A stretch of 64,000 nt of DNA. It comes from Brachycybe producta. Its lineage: Eukaryota; Arthropoda; Diplopoda; Playtdesmida; Andrognathidae. The stretch covers positions 124,001-188,000 of the forward strand of contig JAUPFP010000016.1 of the NCBI GenBank assembly GCA_036925085.1, written 5' to 3'. The notes below the pieces were generated by a model. The model had not been told where the DNA came from. It ran no database searches and worked only from the letters and a program-made list of their open reading frames with translations. Shown piece after piece: positions 38,104 to 50,879 of this stretch (position 1 is the stretch's first letter; each line of letters opens with the position of its first letter). Position numbers and translations under genes: made by a program.

Positions 38104-38600
38104 AGCCAGGATCACACGACTTAAATTTTTGATGTACTGTGTTATACAACAAAGCATCATATTATTGGTCTTTTGTTCCACGGGTCATTCGACAATGGAA
38201 TTTGCTTCCAGAGGATGTTGTGCATGGGGAATTATAGATGTTTTAGAAAGTTAGGTGGGTGTTATATAAAATCAGGTTAGGATTATTGACAATGCATTAT
38301 TATGCTGCATTTGGACTATGAAGTCCCTCTGCCACAGGCCAATTGAGCTGCTTGCAGAGTATTTATTCAGATTCAGATTCAGATCAGAAAGCGATGTAAA
38401 AATTGAAAAGGCACAACGGTATTCAATAATATGATTTGTATAATCAAACACACCAATAAGCGTTATTCAGCTTATTCTAGTAACCTTGATCACTAATGAT
38501 TGAAGGATGGATCACAAAATGCTGAAAAACCACCAGATAATAAAAATATTTGGCGCATCTGGCAAATGCCTTAAAAAGCACGGATTTTTTTCCCCAGCGT
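38104..38600. mobile_element. S-type TIR element containing a LINE tail (38155-38395)
   Basis: The outer ends CCAGGATCACACGACTTAA and CCCCAGCGTGTGTGATCTT are imperfect inverted repeats. Inside, 38155-38395 is the third copy of the LINE 3' tail: CGGGTCATTCGACAATGG, TTGCTTCCAGAGGATG, CTGCCACAGGCC, and a tandem ATTCAGATTCAGATTCAG end typical of CR1/L2-like tails. The nested arrangement implies the S element is older. Confidence 0.55.
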
Positions 38601-39085
38601 GTGTGATCTTTTTCTAAAGCATAAAGTTTTCCTAGAATCCACAGAACTCGGATACAGTAGGTTATATAAAATTCTTGTTTGTTTACACTATAAATGTCAA
38701 CTATTGTAATAATAATAACAAAATCAAAAATAAAAATGAATAAAATGCACAGATTGCATACATTTTTAATATCTCCATTAATTGTAATTTTGGTATATAA
38801 TACGCGATTTTATTTGCATACAAACAACACTTTTTTTCAGCATAATTTGAATTTTATTTTCTAAAAAAAAAATTGTAACATTAATGAATTTTATATGCAT
38901 AAAAGTTTCACACATTAACAACACTCTAATAATCTTTAAGGAGGAGTTGACCGATACATCGGCAAACCAATTGTATCGGCGCCGAAAGTCACCGTTTTTG
39001 ATATATTGGTATCAGCATTTCTTAACGCCGATTATGTCGATACTTTTACTGGTGAACAAAAAATAGAGACATAAGATACTGTAAA

Positions 39086-39515
39086 GCGGCAGTCACACTA
39101 GGCTGGTTTACAAGCTGCTGGTTGCTGCTGGCTATTAGCAGCAACAGCAAGCAGCAGCTGCTTTGGGTTCACACTTGTCCAGTCACTGCTGGTATTAGCA
39201 GTGCAAGTCATCCAATCACCGTCTTGCAAAAACACAAACTCCAACAACAACCAACCCAAGCAGTGGAGTTTCAACTACCACTAGTGCCACTACTAGCAAC
39301 AAAAAGTTCACACTAGATGGCAGCAGCAGGAAGGGAGTCACATGACCAGCTGGTAACTGCTAAAGTTGGACATGTCCAACTTCACCAGCCGCTGTTAAAA
39401 TCACTAGCATGCTGGGAAAAGCAGCTGCTGGTAGCAGTTCAGACTATGCTGCTAGAGCGCTACAACCAGCCAGCAGCAACCAGCGGCTGGGAAACCAGCC
39501 TAATGTGACTGCGGC
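39086..39515. mobile_element. MITE J, copy 1 (430 bp), inverted relative to 40581-41006
   Basis: The ends are GCGGCAGTCACACTAGGCTG and CAGCCTAATGTGACTGCGGC. The interior is rich in CAGCAGCTGCT words, giving spurious Gln/Ala/Leu open frames. Its reverse complement matches 40581-41006 nearly end to end. It has a TCCAATCACC and a GTCACATGACC. Confidence 0.88.
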
Positions 39516-39731
39516 ATAATATAGCCTAAAATAACCTAATCCAAGGCACAAAAAATCAAGCGATTTCTTCAAATAAAAAGACTTTTCCAGTCTCATTTCT
39601 TTTCATACGAGACTAGAGTTGCAGATGTTTTTTTTTGTTTTTTAAACTTTACGTTATTCTAATTTTATGAGATGATTTTTGAAGCATTTCAAATCATTCA
39701 TTTTTATTTTTCTACGATTCTTCAATTTGTA

Positions 39732-39888
39732 GGGTCTTTTTGTGGGCCTTTAAGACGGCCGTTTGCAAGAGACTGTTTGCTCGATTAAGTACCTGAACAA
39801 TCAGAATGTCGCGCCCGGTTAAACCAGGGGCTGGTCCGCAGCCCGCACCACCCCAAAAGGATGGTGATAAAGGGCCAGCCTCGTCACA
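39732..39888 (+). mobile_element. LTR 3' fragment related to 35862-36021
   Basis: It begins GGGTCTTTTTGTGGGCCTTT, contains CCCGGTTAAACCAGGGGCTG and ends GGGCCAGCCTCGTCACA. Only the last part of the LTR remains. Confidence 0.7.
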
Positions 39889-40580
39889 ACTTTATAACAA
39901 TTTGTAGAGTAGTGTGATCCCAGCTAAACACAAAAACAAAATAACAGAAAACATGACAACTAATTACTGACAAAATCCATGACTTAAGAATTAGAAGAAA
40001 ATCTAAGAAAAAAAAATCCAAACTAACAAAAACAGGAAACGAAATCTGCAACTGAAGGATACCAAACAACACAAAAAGAATTCAAGCTGGGAATTAATAC
40101 AAAAAAAAACATTCACTAAACTGGAATTGCTAAACTGTAGGAGGTCTCAATCCATTAACATGGACGAAATAAAGGTACAAAAGTATTAGAAAACGAAAAT
40201 AACAGATTAACTTTGCTACGATGAACATTATGAAGAAATCAATCATTGACAAACAAATGTCATTGCGTGTACTTTTTTTTAAAAGAGAGAAAATGGAAAA
40301 TGTAACTTTGTACTACGAGCATGAGATTTAAAAACTTTTTCTTTAAAAAAAAACACCTTAAAACTGCACCAACAGAACATGCTGTGTACACTATTGTAGG
40401 CCTATTTCAGTTTGTAATCATTGATTACAACAGTATTAGGTCAGTTGCAGACCATAAAGATTCGCAGCAGCGATGCAATGTTTACTATTTTGATTTCTTT
40501 GGCATATGGACAAGAAACCTTTTCAAAAAAAATGTGCATGTAATCTGCAAATGCACACTTTGCACAGATTGTTCTGTTAT

Positions 40581-41006
40581 GGCGCATTCACATTAGGCTG
40601 GTAGCTGCTGGCTGGTTGTAGCCCTCTAGCAGCATAGTGTGAACTGCTACCAGCAGCTGTTTTCTCCAGCACGCTAGTGATTTTAACAGCGGCTGGTGAA
40701 GTTGAACATATCCAACTTTAGCAGCTTCAGCTGGTCATGTGACTCCTTTCTGCTGCTACTAGTGTGCTACCAGCTAGTGTGAACCCTTTGTTGCTAGTAG
40801 TGGCACTAGTGGGCAGTTGAAACTCCACTGCTTGGGTTGGTTGTTGTTAGATTTCGTATTTTTGCAAGATGGTGATTGGATGACTTGCGCTGCTAATACC
40901 AGCAGTGACTGGACAAGTGTGAACCCAAAGCAGCTGCTGCTTGCTGTAGCTGCTAATAGCCAGTAGCAACCAGCAGCTCGTAAACCAGCCTAATGTGAAT
41001 ACACCT
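40581..41006. mobile_element. MITE J, copy 2 (about 426 bp)
   Basis: The ends are GGCGCATTCACATTAGGCTG and CAGCCTAATGTGAATACACC. It is the reverse-oriented partner of 39086-39515, about 1.07 kb away in the same intron. It contains GGTGATTGGATGAC and GGTCATGTGACTCC. Confidence 0.88.
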
Positions 41007-42446
41007 TTTGTATTCAACTGCTGCTTTCAATTGCTGGCTGCCTCAATTGCTACCAGCCTAAGCAATACAGTATTTGTTGATTAAAAGTGGTTGCTTTAAA
41101 CGACTGCAAGCAGCGATTTGAATAAATCGCCGCCTTAATAATAATTTGCTATCAGCCTAACCAAGAACTGTGACCACAAAAATTATCACTTATTCTAATC
41201 AAAATATGTCCCTTTAGAAACGTGGCAAATAATCTGCACGTCACTCCATACGAAAAGATTACTTTTTTTCATTCAATAAAACTTCTTTTTTAGCCTCGTA
41301 AACACACACAATTGCCTACACGTTTTATTTTCTACCCCAACTCATAGTATCCATTCAGTTTACTACATCAATTCAAACAAGCTTTGTGAACACAAAATAA
41401 ACGTCTACTTGTCTCCTTTTTTTATATATAAAGTATGCCCACCATAGAAACAAACGTGAATTAAGTGTTTCACGGTTTTTATTTCAAAAAACACACATCA
41501 AAACACAACAAAAACTCAAAAATTGAGACTGTGTCTAGGTTTCCTGTCCCAATCCGGATGCACAATTCAAAAAAGAAAAAAAAAGAAGATATATTTACAT
41601 TTTTATTTATACAATCTTTATTTATACTATAGAAAAGAAGAAAACAAAAACGAAAAGAGGTGTCATTTTCCGAAATAAACAAATTAGAAATCCTAGCAAC
41701 ATTTCATTATCTATTTTGTGGTTTTATCTGCACATGAAATTCACTATAAAGCTAAACACATGTACTCATTTGGATACAAAGTCACAAGGACTCTTGCGAG
41801 TGTCTTTTATATACCAACCCAAAATGGAAAACATGCTACAATGTTGTGCAACATTCTGTGGAGGTTACATGTTGCGATATAAGGAACTCGCCACGTGCGG
41901 ATGAGTGTGATAATGTATAGATTACTGTCTTAGATACAAAGTGTCGCAAGATCTCCCAACTGCATCTCGACAATCGCTTGACAGTCCCATACATTGTCGC
42001 GTGACGTTGTGTCCAAACGTGTACTTAGTAGGCTCTAAATTTTCAGCTAAAGAGACAGGGATGTAGCTGGGGACCCGCAACCCCAAAGATTGCCGGGGGG
42101 GGGGGGCGCATCAGTTTTGGAGGGCGCATTTTGGGGGTGTAAGTAAAGAGGGCGCAATGTTTTAAGCAGCAGGGGCCTCGGGGACGCAACCAAACGTAGC
42201 TAAGCCACTATAACGAAATACAAGCAAATCAACGCAATTCAAGCAAAGCAATGAATTTTCAAAATTTCAGCAGAAATAATTCTACTTCATTTAAGCCTCT
42301 CTAGATGGCGCTCAAATGTCTGTGTATATACTGTGTATGAGTTCATTATTTATGCTTATGAAGTTTATTTTAATAGGGTTAGGATAATAATGGCTGTGTG
42401 TTCAGAAACCAACCTATTTCTTCATGCTGTAAAGAAACAAGTGGGC

Positions 42447-42580
42447 GATTCTTAATGACTGCTTAACTAAAGTTAGAGCTAAACTCACCAATTTTTACAT
42501 GAAACTGACTATCTAAATAAAGTTCATGAGTTTAGCTCTAACTTTGGCAAAGCAGTTATTAAAAATACCATCCTTAAAGC
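42447..42580. repeat. Inverted-repeat segment of family T
   Basis: CTTAACTAAAGTTAGAGCTA and AACTCA on the left pair with TGAGTTTAGCTCTAACTTTG on the right, around an AT-rich loop. A second family T fragment lies at 42698-42730 and matches 745-780 in reverse. Confidence 0.6.
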
Positions 42581-42951
42581 TAAAGCTAAGCTGAAAACAC
42601 TATGCGAGACGTCGAAACATTCTATATATGCTTAGTCAAAGGTGGCGCGCTAAACACATCAAATTTTACCTGAAACTTCATATCAAAACTTCCATACTTT
42701 AGCACCAGCTTTGACTTAGCAATCATTAAGAATATAACTCATAGAAATTTTAATTTTAGGGTTTTTTTTAGCAAAGTTTTACCTTAAACAACACTTTAGA
42801 AATATTGCCGTTAATGTTAAGACTAACAACGCGTCCATACACACACATTGCATAAATAATTTTGGGTAAATTAATAATTAATTAATCCACAAAAAATGTA
42901 TTTACTTATGTGTGTTGGGAATTGAAAGTTAATTTTAGAATATTATTTTAC

Positions 42952-43024
42952 CGTAGATACTGTGATGATCAATCTTGTAATAACAGGAGTACAACAAGAA
43001 GAATTGTTCCATTTCAAAAGAAGT
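42952..43024 (-). CDS. TMTC1: TMTC1-like exon a: start of a membrane helix before FSEQDNP
   Basis: This 73-nt exon has acceptor TCTTTTCAG and donor CTACG|GTAAAA. After one base it gives 24 codons ending in phase 0, which fits the phase-0 start of exon b. The peptide begins LLLKWNNSSCC and ends TPVITRLIITVST. Joined to ALVCVLFRIW of exon b it makes a continuous hydrophobic helix preceded by basic residues, as in TMTC1. Short length and low sequence conservation make it the least certain exon. The upstream exon must end in phase 2; I could not find it in the window. Confidence 0.72.
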
Positions 43025-43372
43025 CTGAAAAGAGAAACAATAAAAAATAATATGTTAGAAAAACAACAAAATTAATAATTAATTATTCAAAAAATTATTT
43101 TTTACTCCAAATTTAGCTAAAGTAATTAAGCAGAAGTTTCAAGAATTAAAAGCTTGAAGGGCTCTGAATTTAAAATAGGTTATAATTATTGAAACCTGCG
43201 AAACTCTCTGAATTTCCGATTTTTCCGAATTTACTAATTTAGGCTACAACTTTTTTAATCTTTGAAAATAAGAAAATTGTTATTTTTTCTTCAATTAATG
43301 TGCGTTTTTGTTTTTAAAAAATTACGAAATTTATGCAAAACGTTTTGCAATGTTTGACACGAAATTGTTAGT

Positions 43373-43556
43373 TTAATGCATTGTTTCCACTGGGGTGCAA
43401 ATTTGAACTTTTTTAAAAAATTTCAACTGGGAAAAATAAAAGAAACATAGCCCCGCCCATTCACTATCATAAGCTGGGATCATGTTTGTTCAATTTTTCA
43501 CCAGTTGAAATTTTAAAAAAGTTCAAATTTTCACCGCAATGGAAACAAAGCCTTAA
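43373..43556. mobile_element. Foldback MITE with TTAA ends, 184 bp
   Basis: The left arm TTAATGCATTGTTTCCACTG and AAATTTGAACTTTTTTAAAA pair with the right arm TTTTAAAAAAGTTCAAATTT and CAATGGAAACAAAGCCTTAA. The arms are about 55 bp each. The loop has GCCCCGCCCATTCAC. The TTAA at both edges could be a piggyBac-type target duplication. Repeat R3 copy 2 abuts its right edge. Confidence 0.8.
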
Positions 43557-43561
43557 GCCTA

Positions 43562-43715
43562 GTTTCTGTGGGTTCCTTACAGTATGGTGCAACCACTGCT
43601 ACTTTTATATCATTCCAGTGTAACTGGTGTCACCGGAGTGATTATTTTTAAAATAAAAAACCCAGGCAAAATGCTCAATATATTTAAGGTGAAAATACGG
43701 CACTCCAGATTTCCT
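43562..43715. repeat. Dispersed repeat R3, copy 2
   Basis: It matches 27905-28066 with about 80% identity by eye, sharing CAGTGTAACTGGTGTCAC and GGTGAAAATACGGCA. Confidence 0.65.
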
Positions 43716-44900
43716 CTTAAATAATTCTATTAGGTTTATTTGGCAGAAAGCAGGCACAAAATAAGGAAAGTGTTTTTCTTCCTGCCACTCGGAATTATAT
43801 TTTATGAATCAATAGGAAAGCATCCTTCAGATGCGTCACTCTTTATGGTTCCTCTACGTTTTTTTTCTTCTTCTAAAGTCTTCTCTAAGCTAACAATACC
43901 CTTGAAGTGTTTTCTGTTGTAAGGCGTAAAAACCCTTGAATGCAGATTAAAGCAGAAATGTAGACGTGACTTTTTCCAGATTTTTATGTCTATTTTCCAC
44001 TTTTTTGTTAAAGTGACATACAGACCCATTTTAAGGTTAATTATTGCAGATATATTCTAGTATCCTTAAGTAGAAAATCAAATACCAATTTTCAAAGGTT
44101 TTACCCTTTCAGTAAAGGTGTCATATGCTAGACACCGATTGCCATTTGTGGTCATGGGCCAGTTAAATTTTCAAGCTTGCTTTTCAACGATAACAATTCC
44201 TGCTTCTCATCACTTTTGTGGTTCACTTCAGTGGAGAAATTACTTCTTTCTTCTTCTTGATAATTTTCTGCGTTGCTTCCAAATCACAGCACGTTTGTGA
44301 GCTAAATGGCCTGTGTGGCAGGTCACTAATAATAATAATTTTTCTACACCAGTTTTCGAGTGATTTCGAATTAGGTTTATTAATGTAATTGTGTTTATGC
44401 TCGCTATTATCGCCACTTTTTCACATTCAGTGTGAAATTCCTTGTTTTACAACATTTATTTGTGTATATACATACATGTACATATATGACGAGAGTATGC
44501 ATGTAAATTTTACACGATTACAAAATTACTTTTGGTGCATTTAAAAGATATCAAGTTATCAATTACCGTTCTAGTTTCTAAGACACTTTTTCGATTTTTC
44601 TTTAGTGTTGCCCCTGAAGCTGTGTTCCTAAAAGATTCTCACTAGAATGGTTTTTTTTCTTAAAAAAGTTCACATTCACATTATTAACCTAAAATTATAA
44701 TTATTTTTGCATTCATTTTCAGTATATGTAGCAACTACTGCACTTTTAAAATATATATCGCATCTCAGCAACAATAATGGCACAACTAAAAAAAAACAAC
44801 TTTTGGGGGAGTTAAGAGAAGATGCGTGGCTTTCTTTGATGGGCTTTTCAAGAGCAAAAACCAATTTGATTATTCATAATATCCATTTATTTAGCTCCCT

Positions 44901-45206
44901 TATACCTAGCACACACCTGATAATATAAATGCATTTAAATAATAAACGTGTTCTACAGAGCCCTGTGAAGGACAAAGAAACAATATGTCGAATTCAATTT
45001 ATTCATTTTAATAATCTCAAAATATTGAGTTAATACTTAAATATAACTAATTAAACTATTGACAAAATATTGATTTAGTATTTCAATTTAAAATATTTAT
45101 AATAAAGGCAATTTTTATTTGGTTCATGTCCTTAACTGGATTCCGTATAATTCACCTAAACACATTTAATTTGAATTCATTTAACTCATGTGTGTACAAG
45201 GTATTA
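44901..45206. mobile_element. TIR element R, copy b (intact, 306 bp)
   Basis: The ends TATACCTAGCACACACC and GTGTGTACAAGGTATTA are imperfect inverted repeats. The interior GAATTCAATTTATTCA, CAAAATATTGATTTAGTATT and GTCCTTAACTGGATTCCG matches 62814-63134 directly and 5541-6774 in reverse. It provides an uninterrupted version of the site into which the LTR at 5805 inserted. Confidence 0.85.
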
Positions 45207-46313
45207 CAATATTGACAAATTTGACAAAAAAGTGGTTTTCTTGAGTTGTGCCACTCTTCTTGTTGGTGTGCGATATATGCAAACTGTATAGTTAATTATG
45301 CAATAATAATTATTTAAATGGCCTCTAGTGGGTATTAATTACTTTAATGGTCTAAAGTATTGAGAAAAAGTTGCGCTAAACTTTTTATTTATTTAAATTG
45401 AACAAGCTCACACACCTAAAATGTATTATATCGAGCTAGAAAACTTGTTTGGTGATGTGAATTTGTTGTTTTTATTTATTCTTGTCCAAAAAGACGGAAA
45501 AAAAAGTGGAGAGATAATGTACTCAGAAAGTTCAATGTTTTATCAGTATCGCAGGTGTAATTTCAAGTGCAAATACATTCGCAATGCAAAAGAGTTCATC
45601 TCGTCATTCGTTTTCCGATTTTCTTTTCCTTCCTTGGAATAAAAAAAAATAAACCACCTACTATTCCCATCCATTATGCAAATCGCATACATTATCCACT
45701 GGGTGATCGAAGAGCATCTTCCAAAATTAATTTATACACTTACTGCCCTCACATAGAGGATAGAATGAGGGAGGTGGAATGGATGTTGAAATATACAATA
45801 AAGCTATGCTCAACATTTGGCCCAGCTTCTGTAAAGGCCTGTTTTCACTTGGAGAATAGTCACCGCAAAATAGGTATCTACTATATTAATAGGCGTAAGT
45901 GGATTTCGATTGGGACTATAAAACAAACATGCCAAATTAAAGGTTTCCAGCTGATTTACCTGAAAACACTATAGAAAAGTCCCAGAAAAATCGAAAAAGT
46001 AGTAAAAAAAACTACCGTCTCCATGTGTATTCATTAAAAAATAGACATGCCTCATTAAAAAAAATAAAGAAGCACGGGCTGGGGTTTTCTTTTCACTATA
46101 TAAGTGAACCATCATGGCGTCTAACCACTGTGCATATTATAATATTGGACGCCATGTATGTACATTTATTGCTTCTTAAAAATGAATCCCTTCTACATGC
46201 ATTCACTATATGTATAACAAGGAATACTGTAGTATATAGCCCAGTATACAACAATTTGTGCAAGTTGCACGACGGGTTTATTAGTCAATAACTAATAGCA
46301 AGTTACTGTAATG

Positions 46314-46569
46314 CAGTGATTCTCAAAGGGCATGCTGTGAGTTTTTCTTGGTGTGCCACCAAATGTTGGAAGTTACATTGAATGTGTTTGTAATATAAGT
46401 AATATTTTAAAGAAATTTTTACTTTAACTTAAAAAAGGTAAACAAAACTTTCACATTACACAGCTGCACTAAAGCATTTCTTTTCAGAATGTATGCTGTG
46501 GCACACTGGGGTGCTGTGAGTTTTTGTAAGCAGGCTACAATGAACAAAAAAAATGTTTAGAAACCCCTA
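46314..46569. mobile_element. Non-autonomous hAT-like element, decayed right end
   Basis: The left end CAGTGATTCTCAAAGGGC is shared with 54664. The right end AATGTTTAGAAACCCCTA is degenerate. Flanking CTGTAATG and CTGTAGTG agree at 7 of 8, supporting an 8-bp duplication. Interior GTGCCACC / GGCACAC words match the other copy. Confidence 0.6.
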
Positions 46570-48209
46570 CTGTAGTGACCAATCTGCAAACTAGTGTTTT
46601 GTGGTACTTCAAATACGACTGGCCAATCAAGTACTGTATATAAGCTACATTGACAAAAGCATTGACCTTCAACACTAGGCCCAGCTTTTGTATGAGTTCC
46701 TACAAGTTATTTATCATTGCAGGAAACTAGATAACTAAAGTGAGGCCCTTCAAGAATCAAGGTTGAGTATTGTTAATATTCAGAATGCAAAATAGATTTG
46801 CAAATAAAAGCCAAAAAAAAAAAGATCTCTCTTAGCTTTTAAAGTGCGGTTAGAAACATAATCGAAACATTTATCAAGACCCCCCCCCCCTCAAAAAGTA
46901 GGGTTTAATTTATTTGATTTGCTAAGTTAAGAAAAAATCTATTATTATGGTTAAGGTTCGCTTAAAAGAAAAGCCTAACTCAAAAGAGGGGAAAGGGCGG
47001 AGCGGAGATAGGAGCTTAGTTTTGGTTGTCTAAATATTATTCAAAAGGTGGGGCACCCCCTTTCATCAAATGAGTAATTTTTATCCAAATGATGATAAAT
47101 AATATATGTAGGCTGTCACCAATAAGGATAAAAATTACTTAAGCAGCTAATTCGAGTAGAAAGATAACAGAAAAATAAAGAAGCCCCTTTTTTCTGCATT
47201 TAAATTCAATCGTTTATATTATATAGGCTTTCAAAAGAATGAGAATTTTTCATTCAGATTTTTTTTTAAAATGAGATTCTAATGAGGCGAAATAATCTGT
47301 CAAAAATGTTTTATTTGAGATTTTCATGCGTGTGTGTCTGTGTGTAATACTGTGTATGTGTGTGGGTTGTGTCTGAGAAACTCAAGAGCCAACAAAACAA
47401 TATCTCAATTTCAAAAGATAATCGAAAAAGACAAGTAAAATTGTTATTTCTGTCATAAATGACTGAAGAAAGTTGGCTGATTGTATGAGGTGAGTTTAGG
47501 CGATAGCTGCGTTCACATTAGTGATAGCTTTGTATGAAAAAAAAAATAGTTAAAAAACTTAAGTTATAATCGAAAAACTAAGAAAATTAATGAATACGTA
47601 AATTATTCGGAAGAAAAGGAAGTTTGCATTCATTTAATAATTTATTGATTTAAGATGGCTGAATTGATATTTATTTTGCTTTTTCTCCCTCCGGACGGCG
47701 TCTTTGCAGCGGCTAATGCTACGCTTCATAGACATTTTTGTAACATTTGGACGCAAAAACGTCAAGTGAAGGGGTTTTTTAGAAACAACTTTATGAAAAA
47801 AAAAATCAAATTATTGTTTTCAAAATTAGAATGGTAGAAGATTATTTTATAAGATAACAAACTATGTAACCCCTTCCAATAGGCAATCACTGCAAGCTAC
47901 CTCAACATATATCATAGAAAAACAATACCAGAACATGGCTTAATTCTACATTTCAAAAATAAACATGTTTTAGAAACTAGATAAATTATTTAAAAATAAA
48001 TTTTCATGATAGTTTTAAAATGACCAAATAGTATTTTCCTTCGACGCTTTCGATGTTTTTCTAGTTCTGGAGCTACTTAAGAAGGCTGCGTAGAAAAGGA
48101 GGCAAACTACGTACAACTCAGGGCTTTTATAGTAATCGCCGAAATTTATTCAATTCAACCTTTGAGCGTTATGTTACAAATTTACAAACAAGGAAAATAT
48201 TAAGGCTAT

Positions 48210-48231
48210 GTGATCGTACCGGTACGATCAC
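48210..48231. repeat. Perfect 22-bp palindrome
   Basis: GTGATCGTACC followed directly by its reverse complement, with no loop. Related CCGATCA and GATTGGC words follow over the next 150 bp. It may be the junction of two terminal repeats of an unknown element. Confidence 0.8.
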
Positions 48232-48477
48232 ACTTTTTTTTACCGAGCGAATACCAAACCGATCACAAAAAAAATGATTGGCATGCCGATTGCTTTAACA
48301 GAGCCGATCATGCCGTTTTTCACTACCGATTTTGGCTGCTTTCATCGGCCAAGAGAGAAGCAGTTCGCCCACAAAAATGTATAAAAAAGAGTTAAATTAT
48401 ATTTTTCAAGTTTACAAAGCAATGGCAAGACAACAATTTGTTTTTAACGATGAATTAGTGATAAAGTTGGTAATAAA

Positions 48478-49120
48478 TCATAACACCCAGTAACTCCCAA
48501 TCCCGCCAAAACCATAGCCTGGGGGGTAAACAACTCCTGCTTGTCCCTCCCTCCTCTCTGACTCATATCGAAGTGGCAGATTGATACTCTTAGGACCATG
48601 GTCACTTCGACCTGGTTACACCTCGTAGGTGTACACAGGTCCAAGGTATAAAAGACCGTGTTCCTCTTTGTTCATCATCCTTACTTGCTCAACTTTTGTA
48701 TTACGATCGATTTCTATATCCATACCACATCATGGGCAGAAGGATGCACTTTTAATATAACAATTCATTCTTGTACTCTTGATGTTTCTGAGCAAGAATG
48801 AATAAAGCGTTACAATGAGAAACTGCATTGTCTATCTGTCTGGAAACTAATCCTTCTCTAGGCAAGCTGGAGACACCACAAGGCAACGAGACATACAGAT
48901 CCTGGAAGAGCTACAACATCTTCTGGTAACAACAGGAAGATGTACATCAGTGCCGACCAGGAGAGATGATCACCATCCTTCTACAAAGACTACACCTGGA
49001 TGATCACAATCGATCTCCATCTGACTCTTTCTGTAACTCGAATCTTCTTCGTGCGGTCACCGCGCGATCAGGAGAAGAAACGAGTTATGGAAAACATCAT
49101 CAAAAGTTGGTAAAATTATA
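48478..49120 (+). mobile_element. Solo LTR candidate related to 28400-28976
   Basis: TAACACCCAG lies at the left, and GTGTACACAGG with GGTATAAAAGACCGT lies at 48629-48660, like the TATA core of the other candidate. AATAAAGCG occurs near 48802. GC content is higher than its surroundings. The borders are uncertain and no coding domain or target duplication was seen. Confidence 0.45.
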
Positions 49121-49782
49121 AGGTCGTCGCCAAAAGCTCACAAAATTGATTGACCCTCCGTAGACCTGCCGTTTTATCAGGAAGCAGGCCTAATTGTTGA
49201 GTGCGTTAATGATCGCAATTCGGTTAACATTTGTCCGCCGATCCGATTTTTATCTTATATATAATAACAATGTAATTGTGGAATCCTTTAAAATAACGAA
49301 TCAATATGCAAGTTCAAAGAATATAATGCCAAGCAATGTTCTAGGCTTAATTCTGAGTTTTGTAATCTTCAGCAACATTCAAATATGAACACAATATACT
49401 CTTTTGACATTGCGAAGAAGAAATCGACAATTAAGAGCAAGACTATAATAGATTTCAAAAGAAAACCCGTTTGTGATCCGTTTCCTATCCGTTTCAACTT
49501 TCAGACGCATCTGTTCTTGACTAAAAAAAAGATCCATCTTAGAAAAATCAAACAAAAACAATTCATTTTCCACCTGCACCAAACTCAAGACACTGATTAA
49601 ACCTAACTCCACACCCACATCCCTCAAACCCCCCCCCCCCCCTTCCCCATCTTCTTTTCTTTGGCACCAAAGTTGTCGTTAATGAAGCAATTACTTCTAT
49701 TTCAGTGATTAATTACATGTCAGAGTATTTCTCTTTCTGCTTTTCTCAATTTATTTTAACTGTAAGTTTCTTTGTAGACACG

Positions 49783-49811
<29 letters not shown>
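49783..49811. repeat. (CA)n microsatellite
   Basis: A pure CA run of about 28 bp. Confidence 0.95.
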
Positions 49812-49813
<2 letters not shown>

Positions 49814-49887
49814 AGTGAGAGCATTAACGCAGAAATACGCGCGCACAAAAGCATCCAAACGAGCTTACAGTGCACAAAATCGTCTCA

Positions 49888-49941
49888 GGTGAACAAAGCC
49901 GTGTGCGTGTGTGTTCCCGAACGCACACGGCTGTGTTCACC
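49888..49941. repeat. 54-bp hairpin
   Basis: GGTGAACAAAGCCGTGTGCG pairs with CGCACACGGCTGTGTTCACC with one mismatch and a 14-nt loop. It could be a short foldback or an RNA hairpin. Confidence 0.75.
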
Positions 49942-50456
49942 TGGGACTATTCTAACTGAGACGACGCCATGGGTTGAAGATTGAGGCTAACAGTGACGTG
50001 GAGGTTGTGAGAAAAAAAAAAGTAGAAACAAATGTGCGGTTAAATAGCCAAAAAAAGCATAATTATGCAATAGTAGCAGATTGCAGAATCGGAATGAAAA
50101 TGTAAAAAAGACGAATTTAAAAATGGAGTGGCGAGATGAAAAAAAAAACCCTGCTAATTTCAAAGTGTTAAAATAAACTATTTCAATTTAAATCCAATAT
50201 TTATCATTTGTAAATTCTTTTTTTTTTGCGAACCATTCCACTCTAAATGCATATATGCTTTATGCTATTTAACAGCTTGTTTGTTTATTCTTTTTAGTAC
50301 CCTTTCAAGTCACTGCTAGCCTCCACCTCCAACAACTTTTGGCGTCGTCCCAGTTTTAGAAAAAAAAATCATCCCAGTTGGAACACATCAAGCACACATG
50401 CAAAAAAAAAAAAGAAGACAGACAACATAGGTAGATGAAACATTTTAAAAAAGGAA

Positions 50457-50861
50457 GCACTCGTTTTCACGATGATAGTTTGCACAATAGTTATTGTCTT
50501 GAGAGCAACTATCATCGTGAAGACCACATGATAGTCACTATCGCACTGTTGCGATAGCACTATCGCAACTATCTCGTTTGACTAGATAGTTGATAGTACT
50601 GTCGCAATAGTAATAGTTGTTGTGTGACCGCTTATAGGGAAATATCCACTTTGTAGGAAAATTTGGCGTCTAGAGAGAGAGAGAGAGAGTCAACACTGTT
50701 GTTAACTCAATGATATCTGTGAAGTAGACGTCACACTGTCATCACAGAACTATCACGTGACTTCAAGACATGTAGACAGTTGCTATTGTGAGAGCGAACT
50801 ATCACAACTTTCATGACAGCTACTCTCACAAAAGAACTGTATCCGTGAAAACGAGGCTTAA
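50457..50861. mobile_element. MITE M, copy 1 (about 405 bp)
   Basis: The ends are ACTCGTTTTCACGATGATAG and CGTGAAAACGAGGCTTA. The interior is a series of CTATCGCA / TGCGATAG-type inverted words, plus an internal GA run at 50674-50690. It matches the reverse complement of 51924-52314. Confidence 0.88.
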
Positions 50862-50879
50862 CAGACATACAACACACAA

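Noticed and set aside
39122-39508. Gln/Ala/Leu-rich open frames resembling a polyglutamine protein
   Set aside because: They fall within MITE J, whose CAGCAGCTG words create them.
45567-45974. A 135-codon plus-strand open frame
   Set aside because: No recognisable domain, wrong strand for the gene, AT-rich surroundings; I could not support it as a gene.
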